Counted from the stretch's first letter, positions 8,704-15,029 are shown. The stretch: DNA of 15,410 nucleotides from Lentisphaeria bacterium (GCA_016287975.1 JAEEXV010000311.1:1-15410), one strand, 5' to 3'. Notes: generated by a model not told the origin, from the letters alone. Translations and numbers: made by a program.

Positions 8704-8709
8704 TATAGT
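8704..8709 (+). promoter_or_regulatory. Putative -10 of the regulator gene
   Basis: TATAGT matches TATAAT at five of six positions and lies about 46 bases before the preferred GTG start. No good -35 is present; TTGCGT (8679-8684) at 19 bp is the best and lies within O2. Transcription would start near 8716, which argues against the upstream in-frame ATGs as translation starts. Confidence 0.4.
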
Positions 8710-8754
8710 AATGGCATGAGACATCAGCGCACACATCATCGAGAAGGGGAAGGC

Positions 8755-9738
8755 GTGGCGAACATCCGGGAGATAGCGCGTCGGGCGGGTTGTTCGGCGT
8801 CGACGGTGTCGCGGGTGCTGTCGCACCAGGGGCAGTCTGGGGCGGTGAAGATCAGCGAGGAGACGAGCCGCCGGATCCTGGCGGTCTGCGCGGAATTGAA
8901 TTATACGCCGAGCATCCATGCGTCGCGGCTGTTTTCGCACCGGTCGAAGGTCATCGGCTTTCTGCCGCCCCGGGAGTTGCCGTGGGACGACGTGAACCTG
9001 TCCCGTTCGCTGGCGGGGGTATGCCGGCGGCTTTCGGCGTCCGGCTACCGTTGCCTGCCGTTGCAGAACGACGAGGAGTTCTTCCGGCAGAAAGGCCATT
9101 TGCAGATATTCCGCCGCAACGAAGTAGATGGGTTGGTCATCTGGGGGGAGGTCGACGACGCCCCCTATCTGCACGAACTGTCGGAGGCGGGGATGCCTTT
9201 CATGCTGGTGGGCAACCGCATCGCGGAGTTCCCGGCGGTGGTGTCGGACCAGCGCAGCGCCGTGCGGCAGTTGGTGCGGCATTGCCAGGAGAAGGGTGCG
9301 CGGCGCCTGGTCTACCTCGACCTGACCGGCGGCGACACCTGCGAGCAGCGCCGCCAGGGCTTCCTGGACTGCGCCGGACCGGAAGGCGTCATCCTTCCCG
9401 GCGGTCTGGGCGTGCAGGATGGCTTTCACGCCGCCGCGACCGCCCTGCCCCTGAAACCGGACGCCATCATCGCCGGCAATGACAAACTGGCCGTCGGCGT
9501 GGAACGCTTTTTCGGAGAACAGGGACGCCGCATTCCGGGCGACCTCCTCTTGACCGGCGGCGACAACATCGAACTATCCGAATACTGCGCCATCCCCCTC
9601 TCCACCTTTGACCAGCGCGCCGCCGACTGCGCGGAGCGCAGCGTGGAGATCCTCCTGGCGCATCTCGACCAGCGCCAGCCGCTGCACTCCGAAATCCTCA
9701 CCACCCGCGTCATCTTCCGACAATCCACTGGAGACTGA
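8755..9738 (+). CDS. LacI/GalR-family transcriptional regulator
   Basis: A 327-residue regulator. GTG 8755 is chosen because AAGGGG lies five bases upstream and the product then begins with the family-typical MANIREIARRAGCSASTVSR. ATG 8716 or ATG 8578 would add residues unlike the family and would read through the operator region. The helix-turn-helix spans about 3-24 and the hinge about 50-62 (YTPSIHASRL, with L59 at the minor-groove-inserting position). The rest is a periplasmic-binding-protein-like effector domain, with VDGLVIWGE, a degenerate repressor-type PDAIIAGNDKLAVGV and the family-like STFDQRAADCAERSVEILL near the end. The effector is probably a sugar or sugar derivative but cannot be named. 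It is divergent from the hydrolase operon and flanked by palindromes of one design, so it most likely represses that operon and itself. Confidence 0.92.
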   Translation: MANIREIARRAGCSASTVSRVLSHQGQSGAVKISEETSRRILAVCAELNYTPSIHASRLFSHRSKVIGFLPPRELPWDDVNLSRSLAGVCRRLSASGYRCLPLQNDEEFFRQKGHLQIFRRNEVDGLVIWGEVDDAPYLHELSEAGMPFMLVGNRIAEFPAVVSDQRSAVRQLVRHCQEKGARRLVYLDLTGGDTCEQRRQGFLDCAGPEGVILPGGLGVQDGFHAAATALPLKPDAIIAGNDKLAVGVERFFGEQGRRIPGDLLLTGGDNIELSEYCAIPLSTFDQRAADCAERSVEILLAHLDQRQPLHSEILTTRVIFRQSTGD

Positions 9739-9784
9739 TATCGGGCCGGCACAAAACCGCGGAGACAACCGAGGCCATGCCCCC

Positions 9785-9811
9785 ACCGCCCTCTATTCCC
9801 CAAGGGGCGGT
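9785..9811 (+). terminator. Possible terminator after the regulator gene
   Basis: ACCGCCC (9785-9791) and GGGCGGT (9805-9811) form a 7-bp stem, with an additional possible CCCC/GGGG pairing inside the loop. It is followed by CTTTG, not a proper T-run. It lies 46 bases past the regulator stop. Weak evidence. Confidence 0.3.
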
Positions 9812-9838
9812 CTTTGCCTCCATTGCCACCCCCGAAAT

Positions 9839-9951
9839 GGTTGCCATGACGGCCTCGCCGTGACCGTGCCTATCGTGGGAGGCGCGTCCCCTGCCCACAC
9901 AATGTGCGCAAGGCAATCTCCGGGGAGTCACGGTGGCGCCGCCGTGGCAAC
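9839..9951. repeat. REP-type doublet, family 2, degenerate copy
   Basis: Two inverted arms, 9840-9862 and 9929-9951, match at about 18 of 23 positions and begin/end GTTGCCA/TGGCAAC. Each arm is itself near-palindromic around a GGCC- or GGCGCC-like centre. The same architecture, better conserved, occurs at 14786-14921. It fills the gap between the convergent regulator and ATPase genes and could act as a bidirectional transcription barrier. Confidence 0.7.
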
Positions 9952-9973
9952 GCCTGCGGAGGCAGGAATGTGA

Positions 9974-11263
9974 TCAGTTCAGGATGCTTGGATCCAGCAG
10001 AAAGTTGATCGCATTGACATTCAGGATGCCGGTGTCGTCATACCAGTTTTTCCCGACATCATTCCGGACGATGACCTTGCGGAAGGAATCGCCGGTCAGG
10101 GAGAAGGGCTTCAGTTCCTTCTGGCGCTTCTCCTCGGTATCCAGGGCGTAGGCGGACTGGATGTAGACCCGCTGGTCGGCTTTGTTGACCACGAAGTCGA
10201 TTTCGCGGGCGACCCGCTGCCGTTTCCCATCCCTGGTCTCAAAGGATTCCAGGTAGCCGACGTCCACGGAGTATCCCCGCAGCACCAGTTCGTTGTAGAG
10301 GATGTTCTCCAAAAGATGCGTGGGTTCCTGCTGCCGGAAGCCAGTCCGGGCATTGCGAAGCCCCACGTCTTCGCAGTAGAACTTGTACGGGTAGTTGAAA
10401 TATCTCTTTCCTCTGACATCATAGCGCTTCGCCTTGGAGAACAGGTAGGCGTCCTCAAGATGCGCGATGTACGCGGCGACGGTGTTCGCCGAATCGCCTT
10501 TCCCGAATTGCCCCTGAAGGGCCCTGGTGATATTGCCGGGGTTGGTCAATGAACCGACGGATGAACAGAGGAAATCCACGATTCGCCCCAGCAGTTCCGG
10601 CTGCTCGATTTTTCGGCGCTCCACGATGTCGGAAAAATAGACCAGATCAAACAGGGAGCGCAGATAGGCCTCCTTGGAGGCGTCGTCGGGACGGCTCACG
10701 CACAATGGCATTCCCCCGAAGCGCATGTACTCCTCAAAGGCGTCATGCTTCTCCTGCCCCGTGGCAGACAGGTATTCCGAAAAGGAGAGGGGATGCAGGC
10801 GGATCTCGTCGCCGCGCCCGCGGAACTCGGTCTTGATGTCCGAGGAAAGCATCCTGGAATTGGAGCCGGTCACATAGACATCCAGATTCTCCAGGTGCAT
10901 GAACCCGTTCAGGGCATCGTAGAAGGTAATCGGCTTCCCTTTGGGATTATACGGATTCGCGACCTCGTCCGACATCTGGATCTCGTCTATGAAGAGGTAG
11001 CGCCAACCAACCGCCCCCCGCACCCATTCCTCCACATGGTCGGAGAGGGCGAGCGGATTCCGGAACCGGATGTCGCGCTTCGCATCCAGTTCCAGGACCA
11101 TGATGTCCTCCTCACGCACGCCCTGCGAAAGCAGGTACTTCTTGAACAATACCTTCAGCAAAAATGACTTGCCGCAGCGTCGAATCCCCGTGACCACCTT
11201 GATCTGCCCATTGCCCCGCGAATCAATCAACTGCTTCAGATATCTGTCCCGCGCGATTTCCAT
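9974..11263 (-). CDS. AAA ATPase with DUF4143-type C-terminal domain
   Basis: A 429-residue protein. ATG 11263 is preferred to the GTG two codons upstream because GAGG lies five bases before it. Walker A is GIRRCGKS (26-33), Walker B is YLFIDEIQ with D93-E94, and a sensor-like TGSN spans 132-135. The C-terminal third carries REIDFVV and VYIQ, matching the DUF4143/PD-(D/E)XK-like tail of this widespread ATPase family. These proteins occur as single-gene units in many copies per genome in anaerobic bacteria and archaea; their cellular role is not settled. The gene is intact, monocistronic, and by eye less GC-rich than its neighbours, suggesting an acquired element. Its promoter region is enclosed by a 25-bp inverted repeat, and a truncated relative lies immediately upstream. 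Confidence 0.9.
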   Translation of the reverse strand: MEIARDRYLKQLIDSRGNGQIKVVTGIRRCGKSFLLKVLFKKYLLSQGVREEDIMVLELDAKRDIRFRNPLALSDHVEEWVRGAVGWRYLFIDEIQMSDEVANPYNPKGKPITFYDALNGFMHLENLDVYVTGSNSRMLSSDIKTEFRGRGDEIRLHPLSFSEYLSATGQEKHDAFEEYMRFGGMPLCVSRPDDASKEAYLRSLFDLVYFSDIVERRKIEQPELLGRIVDFLCSSVGSLTNPGNITRALQGQFGKGDSANTVAAYIAHLEDAYLFSKAKRYDVRGKRYFNYPYKFYCEDVGLRNARTGFRQQEPTHLLENILYNELVLRGYSVDVGYLESFETRDGKRQRVAREIDFVVNKADQRVYIQSAYALDTEEKRQKELKPFSLTGDSFRKVIVRNDVGKNWYDDTGILNVNAINFLLDPSILN

Positions 11264-11279
11264 GCCCACCTCATTGAAA

Positions 11280-11382
11280 AGTTCTGTGCATTGTCACATA
11301 AATCGTCAATGAACATACCATAGCCCGCTTCTCCGTCTTTTCAAGCCGTCGACTGAAGATTTATGTGACAATGCACAGAACT
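11280..11382. repeat. 25-bp perfect inverted repeat around the ATPase promoter
   Basis: The arm at 11280-11304 (starting AGTTCTGTGCATTGTCACAT) is the exact reverse complement of 11358-11382. The 53 bp between them contain a plausible minus-strand promoter: TTGAAA (11339-11344), 16-bp spacer, TATGGT (11317-11322), pointing at the ATPase. The right arm continues into the palindrome CACAGAACTGTG (11374-11385). The arms are certain; whether they are operator sites, inversion sites or element ends is open. Confidence 0.8.
11317..11344 (-). promoter_or_regulatory. Putative promoter of the ATPase gene
   Basis: Minus-strand TTGAAA (-35) and TATGGT (-10) are separated by 16 bp. The predicted start is near 11310, so the leader RNA would include the left arm of the inverted repeat and the GAGG ribosome binding site before ATG 11263. 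Confidence 0.4.
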
Positions 11383-11389
11383 GTGTAAG

Positions 11390-11482
11390 GCCTCACCGAT
11401 TGAGGGGTAGCCAGCCTGGACTGGCGAATTCCGCAAGGGCGAGCGCCCTTGCTACCCCCGCGCGAATAACAATCGGTGAGGC
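11390..11482 (-). repeat. Interspersed repeat family 1, copy B
   Basis: A 93-bp element with 13-bp perfect terminal inverted repeats, GCCTCACCGATTG (11390-11402) and its complement (11470-11482). Inside these is a nested pair GGGGTAGC/GCTACCCC and a hairpin GCAAGGGCG-AG-CGCCCTTGC (11433-11452). In reverse complement it matches copy A at 8541-8632. It starts 7 bp after the 25-bp inverted repeat and ends 1 bp from the stop codon of the ATPase remnant. Its size and terminal repeats are MITE- or REP-like; it encodes nothing visible. Confidence 0.8.
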
Positions 11483-11483
11483 A

Positions 11484-11795
11484 TTACAGAACTGCCATGC
11501 CCCCACACTCCGCCATGAGCCGGCAAAGCGCAAACAAAGGGAGGTCCAGCAGTTGATAGGAGGCGGGCGCGCCGTCCATGTTGTTCAACGGCATGATCTG
11601 GCGGTAATATTTGACCAGCGAGGTGCGGACCGCGATGGGGGGGCGGTATTTTTCGCAGTAGGCCCGGAGGCTTTTCGCCCGGACGTTCACGCCGGACTTG
11701 GTCTCGATGGGAATCACCGCGCCATCGGACTCGATCAGGAAATCCACCTCGTTGCTGGAGGTCTCCGAGGACCAATAGTAGGGAACAGTGCCCAA
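11484..11795 (-). pseudogene. 5'-truncated DUF4143-type ATPase remnant
   Basis: About 103 codons resembling only the C-terminal end of the DUF4143 ATPase family: YYWSSETSSNEVDFLIE, then IPIETKSG with the ExK of a PD-(D/E)XK-like core, then KSLRAYCEKY. The whole ATPase portion (some 300 residues with Walker motifs) is missing. An in-frame TAA stands directly before the first possible codon (a TTG at 11795), and the upstream DNA becomes non-homologous low-complexity repeat. There is no start signal or promoter. It is therefore a decayed second copy, not a small gene. Its sequence differs clearly from the tail of the intact ATPase at 9974-11263, so it is a separate family member and not a recent duplicate. 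Confidence 0.8.
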
Positions 11796-11811
11796 TTATC
11801 CGACTTTTAGG

Positions 11812-12077
11812 ATCGGAGACCCCAGACTTCAGACTTCAGACTCATCGGGGAGCCCAGCGTTCTGTGCCGCCCCATTTTTGGGGCGGGAAATGACCCCCGC
11901 CCCCAGCCCCCCCCAGACCCATCGGAGACCCCAGACCCCGGACCCCGGACCCCAGACCCATCGGAGACCCCAGACTTCAGACTTCAGACCCATCGGGGAG
12001 CCCCAGCGTTCTGTGCCGCCCCATTTTTGGGGCGGGAAATGACCCCAGACCCCGAACCCCGGACCCCAGACTCATCG
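11812..12077. repeat. 86-bp direct duplication in heptamer-rich low-complexity DNA
   Basis: 11812-11897 and 11960-12046 are near-identical (one substitution and one single-base indel). Each starts ATCGGAGACCCCAGACTTC and includes the hairpin CCGCCCCA-TTTT-TGGGGCGG (11867-11886 and 12016-12035). Between and after them are runs of 7-base units such as CAGACTT, GGACCCC and CAGACCC. No coding frame is credible. This resembles the short tandem heptanucleotide repeats known from some cyanobacterial genomes, though relatedness is not implied. Confidence 0.85.
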
Positions 12078-12180
12078 CGCCCCTAGACCCTTGGCTGAAA
12101 TAGTTCCGTGCCGGCAACCGCATCGTCGCCGACACAATCCTCCCCGAACTACGGAAACTCCACCCAGGACTTGAATGCGG

Positions 12181-12189
12181 TGCTATAAT
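12181..12189 (+). promoter_or_regulatory. Extended -10 promoter of the second pseudopilin gene
   Basis: TGCTATAAT is a perfect extended -10 (TGn plus consensus TATAAT). No -35 is present at the usual distance, as is usual for extended -10 promoters. Transcription would begin near 12196, giving a leader of about 90 nt. Confidence 0.6.
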
Positions 12190-12202
12190 ATAGGCATGTC
12201 CC

Positions 12203-12258
12203 GTTCCGCGCGGATCTGAAGGACGGACCGCGCGGCGCCACGGCGAATTGCGTTCGCC
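12203..12258 (+). other. Structured 5' leader of the second pseudopilin gene
   Basis: The leader contains two CCGCGCGG blocks able to pair across about 14 bases, then a hairpin GGCGAA-TTGCG-TTCGCC (12242-12258), and then an A-rich stretch with the ribosome binding site. No known riboswitch class was recognised; this may simply be a stable GC-rich leader. Confidence 0.35.
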
Positions 12259-12285
12259 ATCCCCAAAAAACAAGGAAACCACGCC

Positions 12286-13110
12286 ATGACAACTGTATTT
12301 CCCCGCGCCCAAAGATTCACCTTGATTGAACTGCTGGTCGTGATCGCGATCATCGCGATTCTTGCCTCGATGCTGCTGCCCGCACTGTCGAAGGCGCGGG
12401 ACAAGGCGCTTTCCGCGGGCTGCCTCAGCAACCTCAAGCAACTGGGCCTCGCCACGGCGATGTACAGCGACGACCATGACGACTGGATGATCCCCGCCGC
12501 CTGCGGCAGCACCAAGGTCACCTGGTATGTCTTCCTCGGCAACAACAAGGACAACGCCGCCTCGCTGGGCTACCTCCCCGTCTTCCAGAACAACGAAAAA
12601 AGCCGAAACACCGTCTGGAACTGCCCCGGCGAGCGCATCCCCTTCGGTGCCTACGCCCAGGGCAAGTTCGCCTATCCCAAATACGCCATCAACGCCTATA
12701 TCTCCGGCTCCCTCGATGCCGACAAGACCTCCGGTTACAAGCGAGCCATGATGTTCCGGCGCACCCAGTTCGTCCAGCACGCAAAAATCAAGTACATCCT
12801 CGACAACTCCTCGCAGCACTCCCACTCCATCAGCTATCCCGCCTCCGCCGCCTTCCGGCACGGCGCCGCCGACACCCGCCCCGTCCTCGATCCCGCCTCC
12901 AAGCCCTACGGACGCGACGCAGGCTCATGGTCCTCCGACGCCGCCAAATGCAACTTCGTCGCCCTGGACGGACACTGCGAAAACGCCAACCTCCGCAAGA
13001 TGGTCATCACTGGCAGCCCTGGATCTGGCGCCAACATGTTCGTCGACGAAAACAACAAATACATCTGCGGCTACGCCTACGCCACTGGCTTCATCCTCAA
13101 GAGCAACTGA
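12286..13110 (+). CDS. Pseudopilin-like protein with modified H/DG motif
   Basis: A 274-residue protein; ATG 12286 has AAGGA nine bases upstream. After a short 10-residue leader ending in Arg10 comes [17 protein letters not shown], with the conserved Glu at E15. Arg replaces the usual Gly before the cleavage point. The family pattern [21 protein letters not shown] follows. Near the end is ALDGHC (D228-G229-H230), but the partner His of the canonical H-X9-DG motif is not at the expected place. The likely His is H192 in FRHGAA, so about 26 extra residues (rich in Pro, Asp and Ser) separate the two. Membrane-anchored via the hydrophobic N-terminus; probably an assembled or secreted pseudopilin-like surface protein of unknown role. 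It has its own promoter and converges on the alpha-galactosidase gene with only 25 bp between stops. Confidence 0.88.
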   Translation: MTTVFPRAQRFTLIELLVVIAIIAILASMLLPALSKARDKALSAGCLSNLKQLGLATAMYSDDHDDWMIPAACGSTKVTWYVFLGNNKDNAASLGYLPVFQNNEKSRNTVWNCPGERIPFGAYAQGKFAYPKYAINAYISGSLDADKTSGYKRAMMFRRTQFVQHAKIKYILDNSSQHSHSISYPASAAFRHGAADTRPVLDPASKPYGRDAGSWSSDAAKCNFVALDGHCENANLRKMVITGSPGSGANMFVDENNKYICGYAYATGFILKSN

Positions 13111-13135
13111 CCTGCGGACGCGATGCAGCCCCCCC

Positions 13136-14647
13136 TCACCCTATGCGCGCGGCGCGGGCGCCGTGGGCGGGCAGGGTCATTTCGAGGCGGGCGGTCTTGC
13201 CGAGCGGGCGGTTCGCCCAGAGGTCGAAGATCGGCGCCTCGCGCGGCAGGTCGAAGACATAGCGCTGCGGGGTGTCGGAGAGGTTGAAGAAGCCATAGGC
13301 GGCCTTGCCGTCGGCGAGCGGCTTTCGGTAGACGCGGATCTCGCGGATGCGCTCGCCCTCCTCGCTGTATGCGAGTTCGTTGCGGAGCATCACGGTGCGT
13401 CCCGTGACATCCTGGTTGACGGCGAGCAGTTCCTCGTTGGAGAAGAGGTCGAGGGTGAAGTCGTCGATGCCGTCGAAGAGGCAGCTCAGCTGGATCGGGC
13501 TTGACAAGAGCGCCCACCCCGTGAAGCAGAAGATGGCCTCGTCGCGCGAGAGCCCCGTCTTGAATGCGTATTCGTGCACGGGGCCGATCGCCAGCATGTC
13601 CAGGTCGTACCAGCCGCCAGGTCCCGTGTGCGGCAGCCAATCGTCGGCGGTCTGGAAGTTGTCGTAGACCGACTTCCACCACGCGTAGTTGTCGGCGTTG
13701 TTGCGGAACATGTTGCCGTATTTCCGATACTCTTCGGCCTGGGCGGGATCGCAGTGCGTGGTCAGGGAGAAGACGAAGTCGCGGTCGGTCGCGAGAAGCG
13801 CCTCCTTCATGCGCCGCACATGCTCCAGATCGCAGAACGGCCAGTCGTATTTGAGGTAGTCGAAGCCCCACTCCGCCCACTGCTTCGCGTCCTCCGGCTC
13901 GTGCCCCGTGCGCCCGACGCCCCCGAAGTGGCCGTTGCGCCCGATGCCCTTCATGTAGCCGCGCTCGTCCGTCTGCAGCCACATCGCGGTGTCGATCGGA
14001 TAGTCGGTGCTGCCGCGGAAGAGCTCCTCGGGATTCGACCCCCACGCGATCACCATCGGCGTCGAGTAGATGCCCGCCTTCAGCCCCAGCCCGTGGATCT
14101 CCCGCACCAGCGCCGCCATGTCGGGAAACTTCTCGTTCGCCGTCAGCGCGTGCGTGTCGTGCGTGCGCCGCGTGCCCTGCCACCCAGAATCGATGTTCAC
14201 ATACGCATAGCCGCGCGCGGCCAGCCCCAGCGCCTTGAGCGCCCGCGCCTCCTTCAGCACCTTCTCCTGGTTCACCCACCTGTCCATCGCGTTCCACGAC
14301 GTCCACCCCAGCAGCGGCGCCAGACCCGTCATGCCCTCATGCACGCGCAGCGTGAAGGCCTTTTCGGCGCGGCCATGGCGGTTCGCCGCGGCCACCAGCA
14401 ACGGGAAATCCCCTTCCTCCCGCGTCCGTCCCGTCAACAGCCCCGTCGCCGCGTCCAGACCGATGCCCGACGGCAGACGCCCCTCCACCGAAAACGCCAT
14501 CGGCGCCTCCCCACGCACTGGAAAGACATGCAGGCACAACTTCCCTGGCGTCACCCCGAACTCCGACGGCCCGTTGATATGCGGCGCCCCCTCGTCAAAG
14601 GCCGCCCGCGCCGCAACCTGCACCTCGCTCTCCAACCATGTCCTCAT
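13136..14647 (-). CDS. GH27-type alpha-galactosidase-like enzyme with N-terminal Ig-like domain
   Basis: A 503-residue protein. Start ATG 14647 is chosen because GGAGG lies seven bases upstream; the ATG two codons earlier abuts the same site with no spacing. Residues about 50-103 look like a putative-Ig (He_PIG) domain (LPSGIGLDAATGLLTG). The GH27 catalytic barrel begins at PLLGWTSWNAMD (111-122), followed by YVNIDSGWQG. The expected nucleophile is D268 in LKYDW and the acid/base D319 in RNNADN; PGGWYDLDML follows, and a C-terminal beta domain ends the protein. The family hydrolyses terminal alpha-galactosides (some members act on alpha-N-acetylgalactosamine or beta-L-arabinopyranose) with retention. 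There is no signal peptide, so it should act in the cytoplasm on imported oligosaccharides. Monocistronic in this window; its relation to the LacI locus is not shown by sequence. Confidence 0.9.
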   Translation of the reverse strand: MRTWLESEVQVAARAAFDEGAPHINGPSEFGVTPGKLCLHVFPVRGEAPMAFSVEGRLPSGIGLDAATGLLTGRTREEGDFPLLVAAANRHGRAEKAFTLRVHEGMTGLAPLLGWTSWNAMDRWVNQEKVLKEARALKALGLAARGYAYVNIDSGWQGTRRTHDTHALTANEKFPDMAALVREIHGLGLKAGIYSTPMVIAWGSNPEELFRGSTDYPIDTAMWLQTDERGYMKGIGRNGHFGGVGRTGHEPEDAKQWAEWGFDYLKYDWPFCDLEHVRRMKEALLATDRDFVFSLTTHCDPAQAEEYRKYGNMFRNNADNYAWWKSVYDNFQTADDWLPHTGPGGWYDLDMLAIGPVHEYAFKTGLSRDEAIFCFTGWALLSSPIQLSCLFDGIDDFTLDLFSNEELLAVNQDVTGRTVMLRNELAYSEEGERIREIRVYRKPLADGKAAYGFFNLSDTPQRYVFDLPREAPIFDLWANRPLGKTARLEMTLPAHGARAARIG

Positions 14648-14672
14648 CGTCATTCCTCCCTGCAATCCCCCC

Positions 14673-14749
14673 CGCCTTCCCCATACTGTAGCATCGGACG
14701 CCCATTCTTCCAGACCTCGCATGCATTACGAACGCGCCTTTCCCCATAC
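14673..14749 (-). promoter_or_regulatory. Repeated box upstream of the alpha-galactosidase gene
   Basis: CGCCTTCCCCATAC (14673-14686) recurs as CGCCTTTCCCCATAC (14735-14749), the same orientation 62 bp apart, both within 105 bp of the start codon. This spacing is close to six helical turns. The only -10-like sequence nearby is TACAGT on the minus strand, with no good -35. A regulatory role is conjectural. Confidence 0.3.
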
Positions 14750-14785
14750 GGGGCGGCGATTGTCGCCATTTCCATGTCCGAAGGT

Positions 14786-14921
14786 GTTGCCACGGCGGCC
14801 TCGCCGTGGCGGCTCGGTGAATGACCGACATCCGATTCTGAAGCCTTGGCAACGCCTTGTGGCGAACCTGCTTGGACACCGTATGCTCGGCGGACCGCCA
14901 CGGCGGGGCCGCCGTGGCAAC
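14786..14921. repeat. REP-type doublet, family 2, well-conserved copy
   Basis: Arms 14786-14812 and 14895-14921 are inverted repeats matching at 26 of 27 positions, beginning GTTGCCACGGCGGCC. Each arm alone folds into a perfect 9-bp hairpin (GCCACGGCG, 4-base loop, CGCCGTGGC). Two such units facing each other across 82 bp is the layout of a BIME-like REP pair. A degenerate copy is at 9839-9951. Confidence 0.85.
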
Positions 14922-14976
14922 CATTTTCGGGGCATAACCCAGGCAATAGCCCACTTTCTTCTGAGGCACAGCCATT

Positions 14977-15029
14977 ACGAAAATCTCGTAACGAAAATCT
15001 CGTAACGAAAATCTCGTAACGAAATACTC
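14977..15029 (+). repeat. 14-bp tandem repeat (three copies plus a partial)
   Basis: ACGAAAATCTCGTA occurs three times without change (14977-14990, 14991-15004, 15005-15018), followed by the partial ACGAAATACTC. With the preceding T, each unit is a small dyad TACGA-AAATC-TCGTA. The AT-rich tract stands out from its GC-rich surroundings. No replication gene is near, so an iteron origin is unsupported; a slippage-generated array or a multi-site protein target is possible. Confidence 0.85.

Noticed and set aside
8578..8754. N-terminal extension of the LacI-type regulator to ATG 8578 or ATG 8716
   Set aside because: The extension lacks family similarity, reads through repeat copy A and the operators, and the GTG at 8755 has a well-placed AAGGGG and gives the canonical N-terminus.
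8671..9429. Minus-strand open frame opposite the LacI-type regulator
   Set aside because: Arg/Pro/His-rich shadow product, and it overlaps the operator region.
11280..11382. Insertion-sequence ends
   Set aside because: Only 53 bp lie between the arms, there is no transposase and no evident target duplication; treated as an inverted repeat of unknown function.
11796..12180. Possible coding sequence upstream of the ATPase remnant
   Set aside because: The sequence is heptamer-rich and duplicated; any frame gives repetitive Pro/Arg peptides with no start signal.
13077..14306. Minus-strand open frame of 409 codons, and a 416-codon plus-strand frame at 13574-14824, in the alpha-galactosidase region
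   Set aside because: Both are antisense or shifted shadows of the clear GH27 frame and show no recognisable protein motif.
14977..15029. CRISPR-like array or plasmid iterons
   Set aside because: The 14-bp units are contiguous without spacers, and no cas or replication-initiator gene is present.
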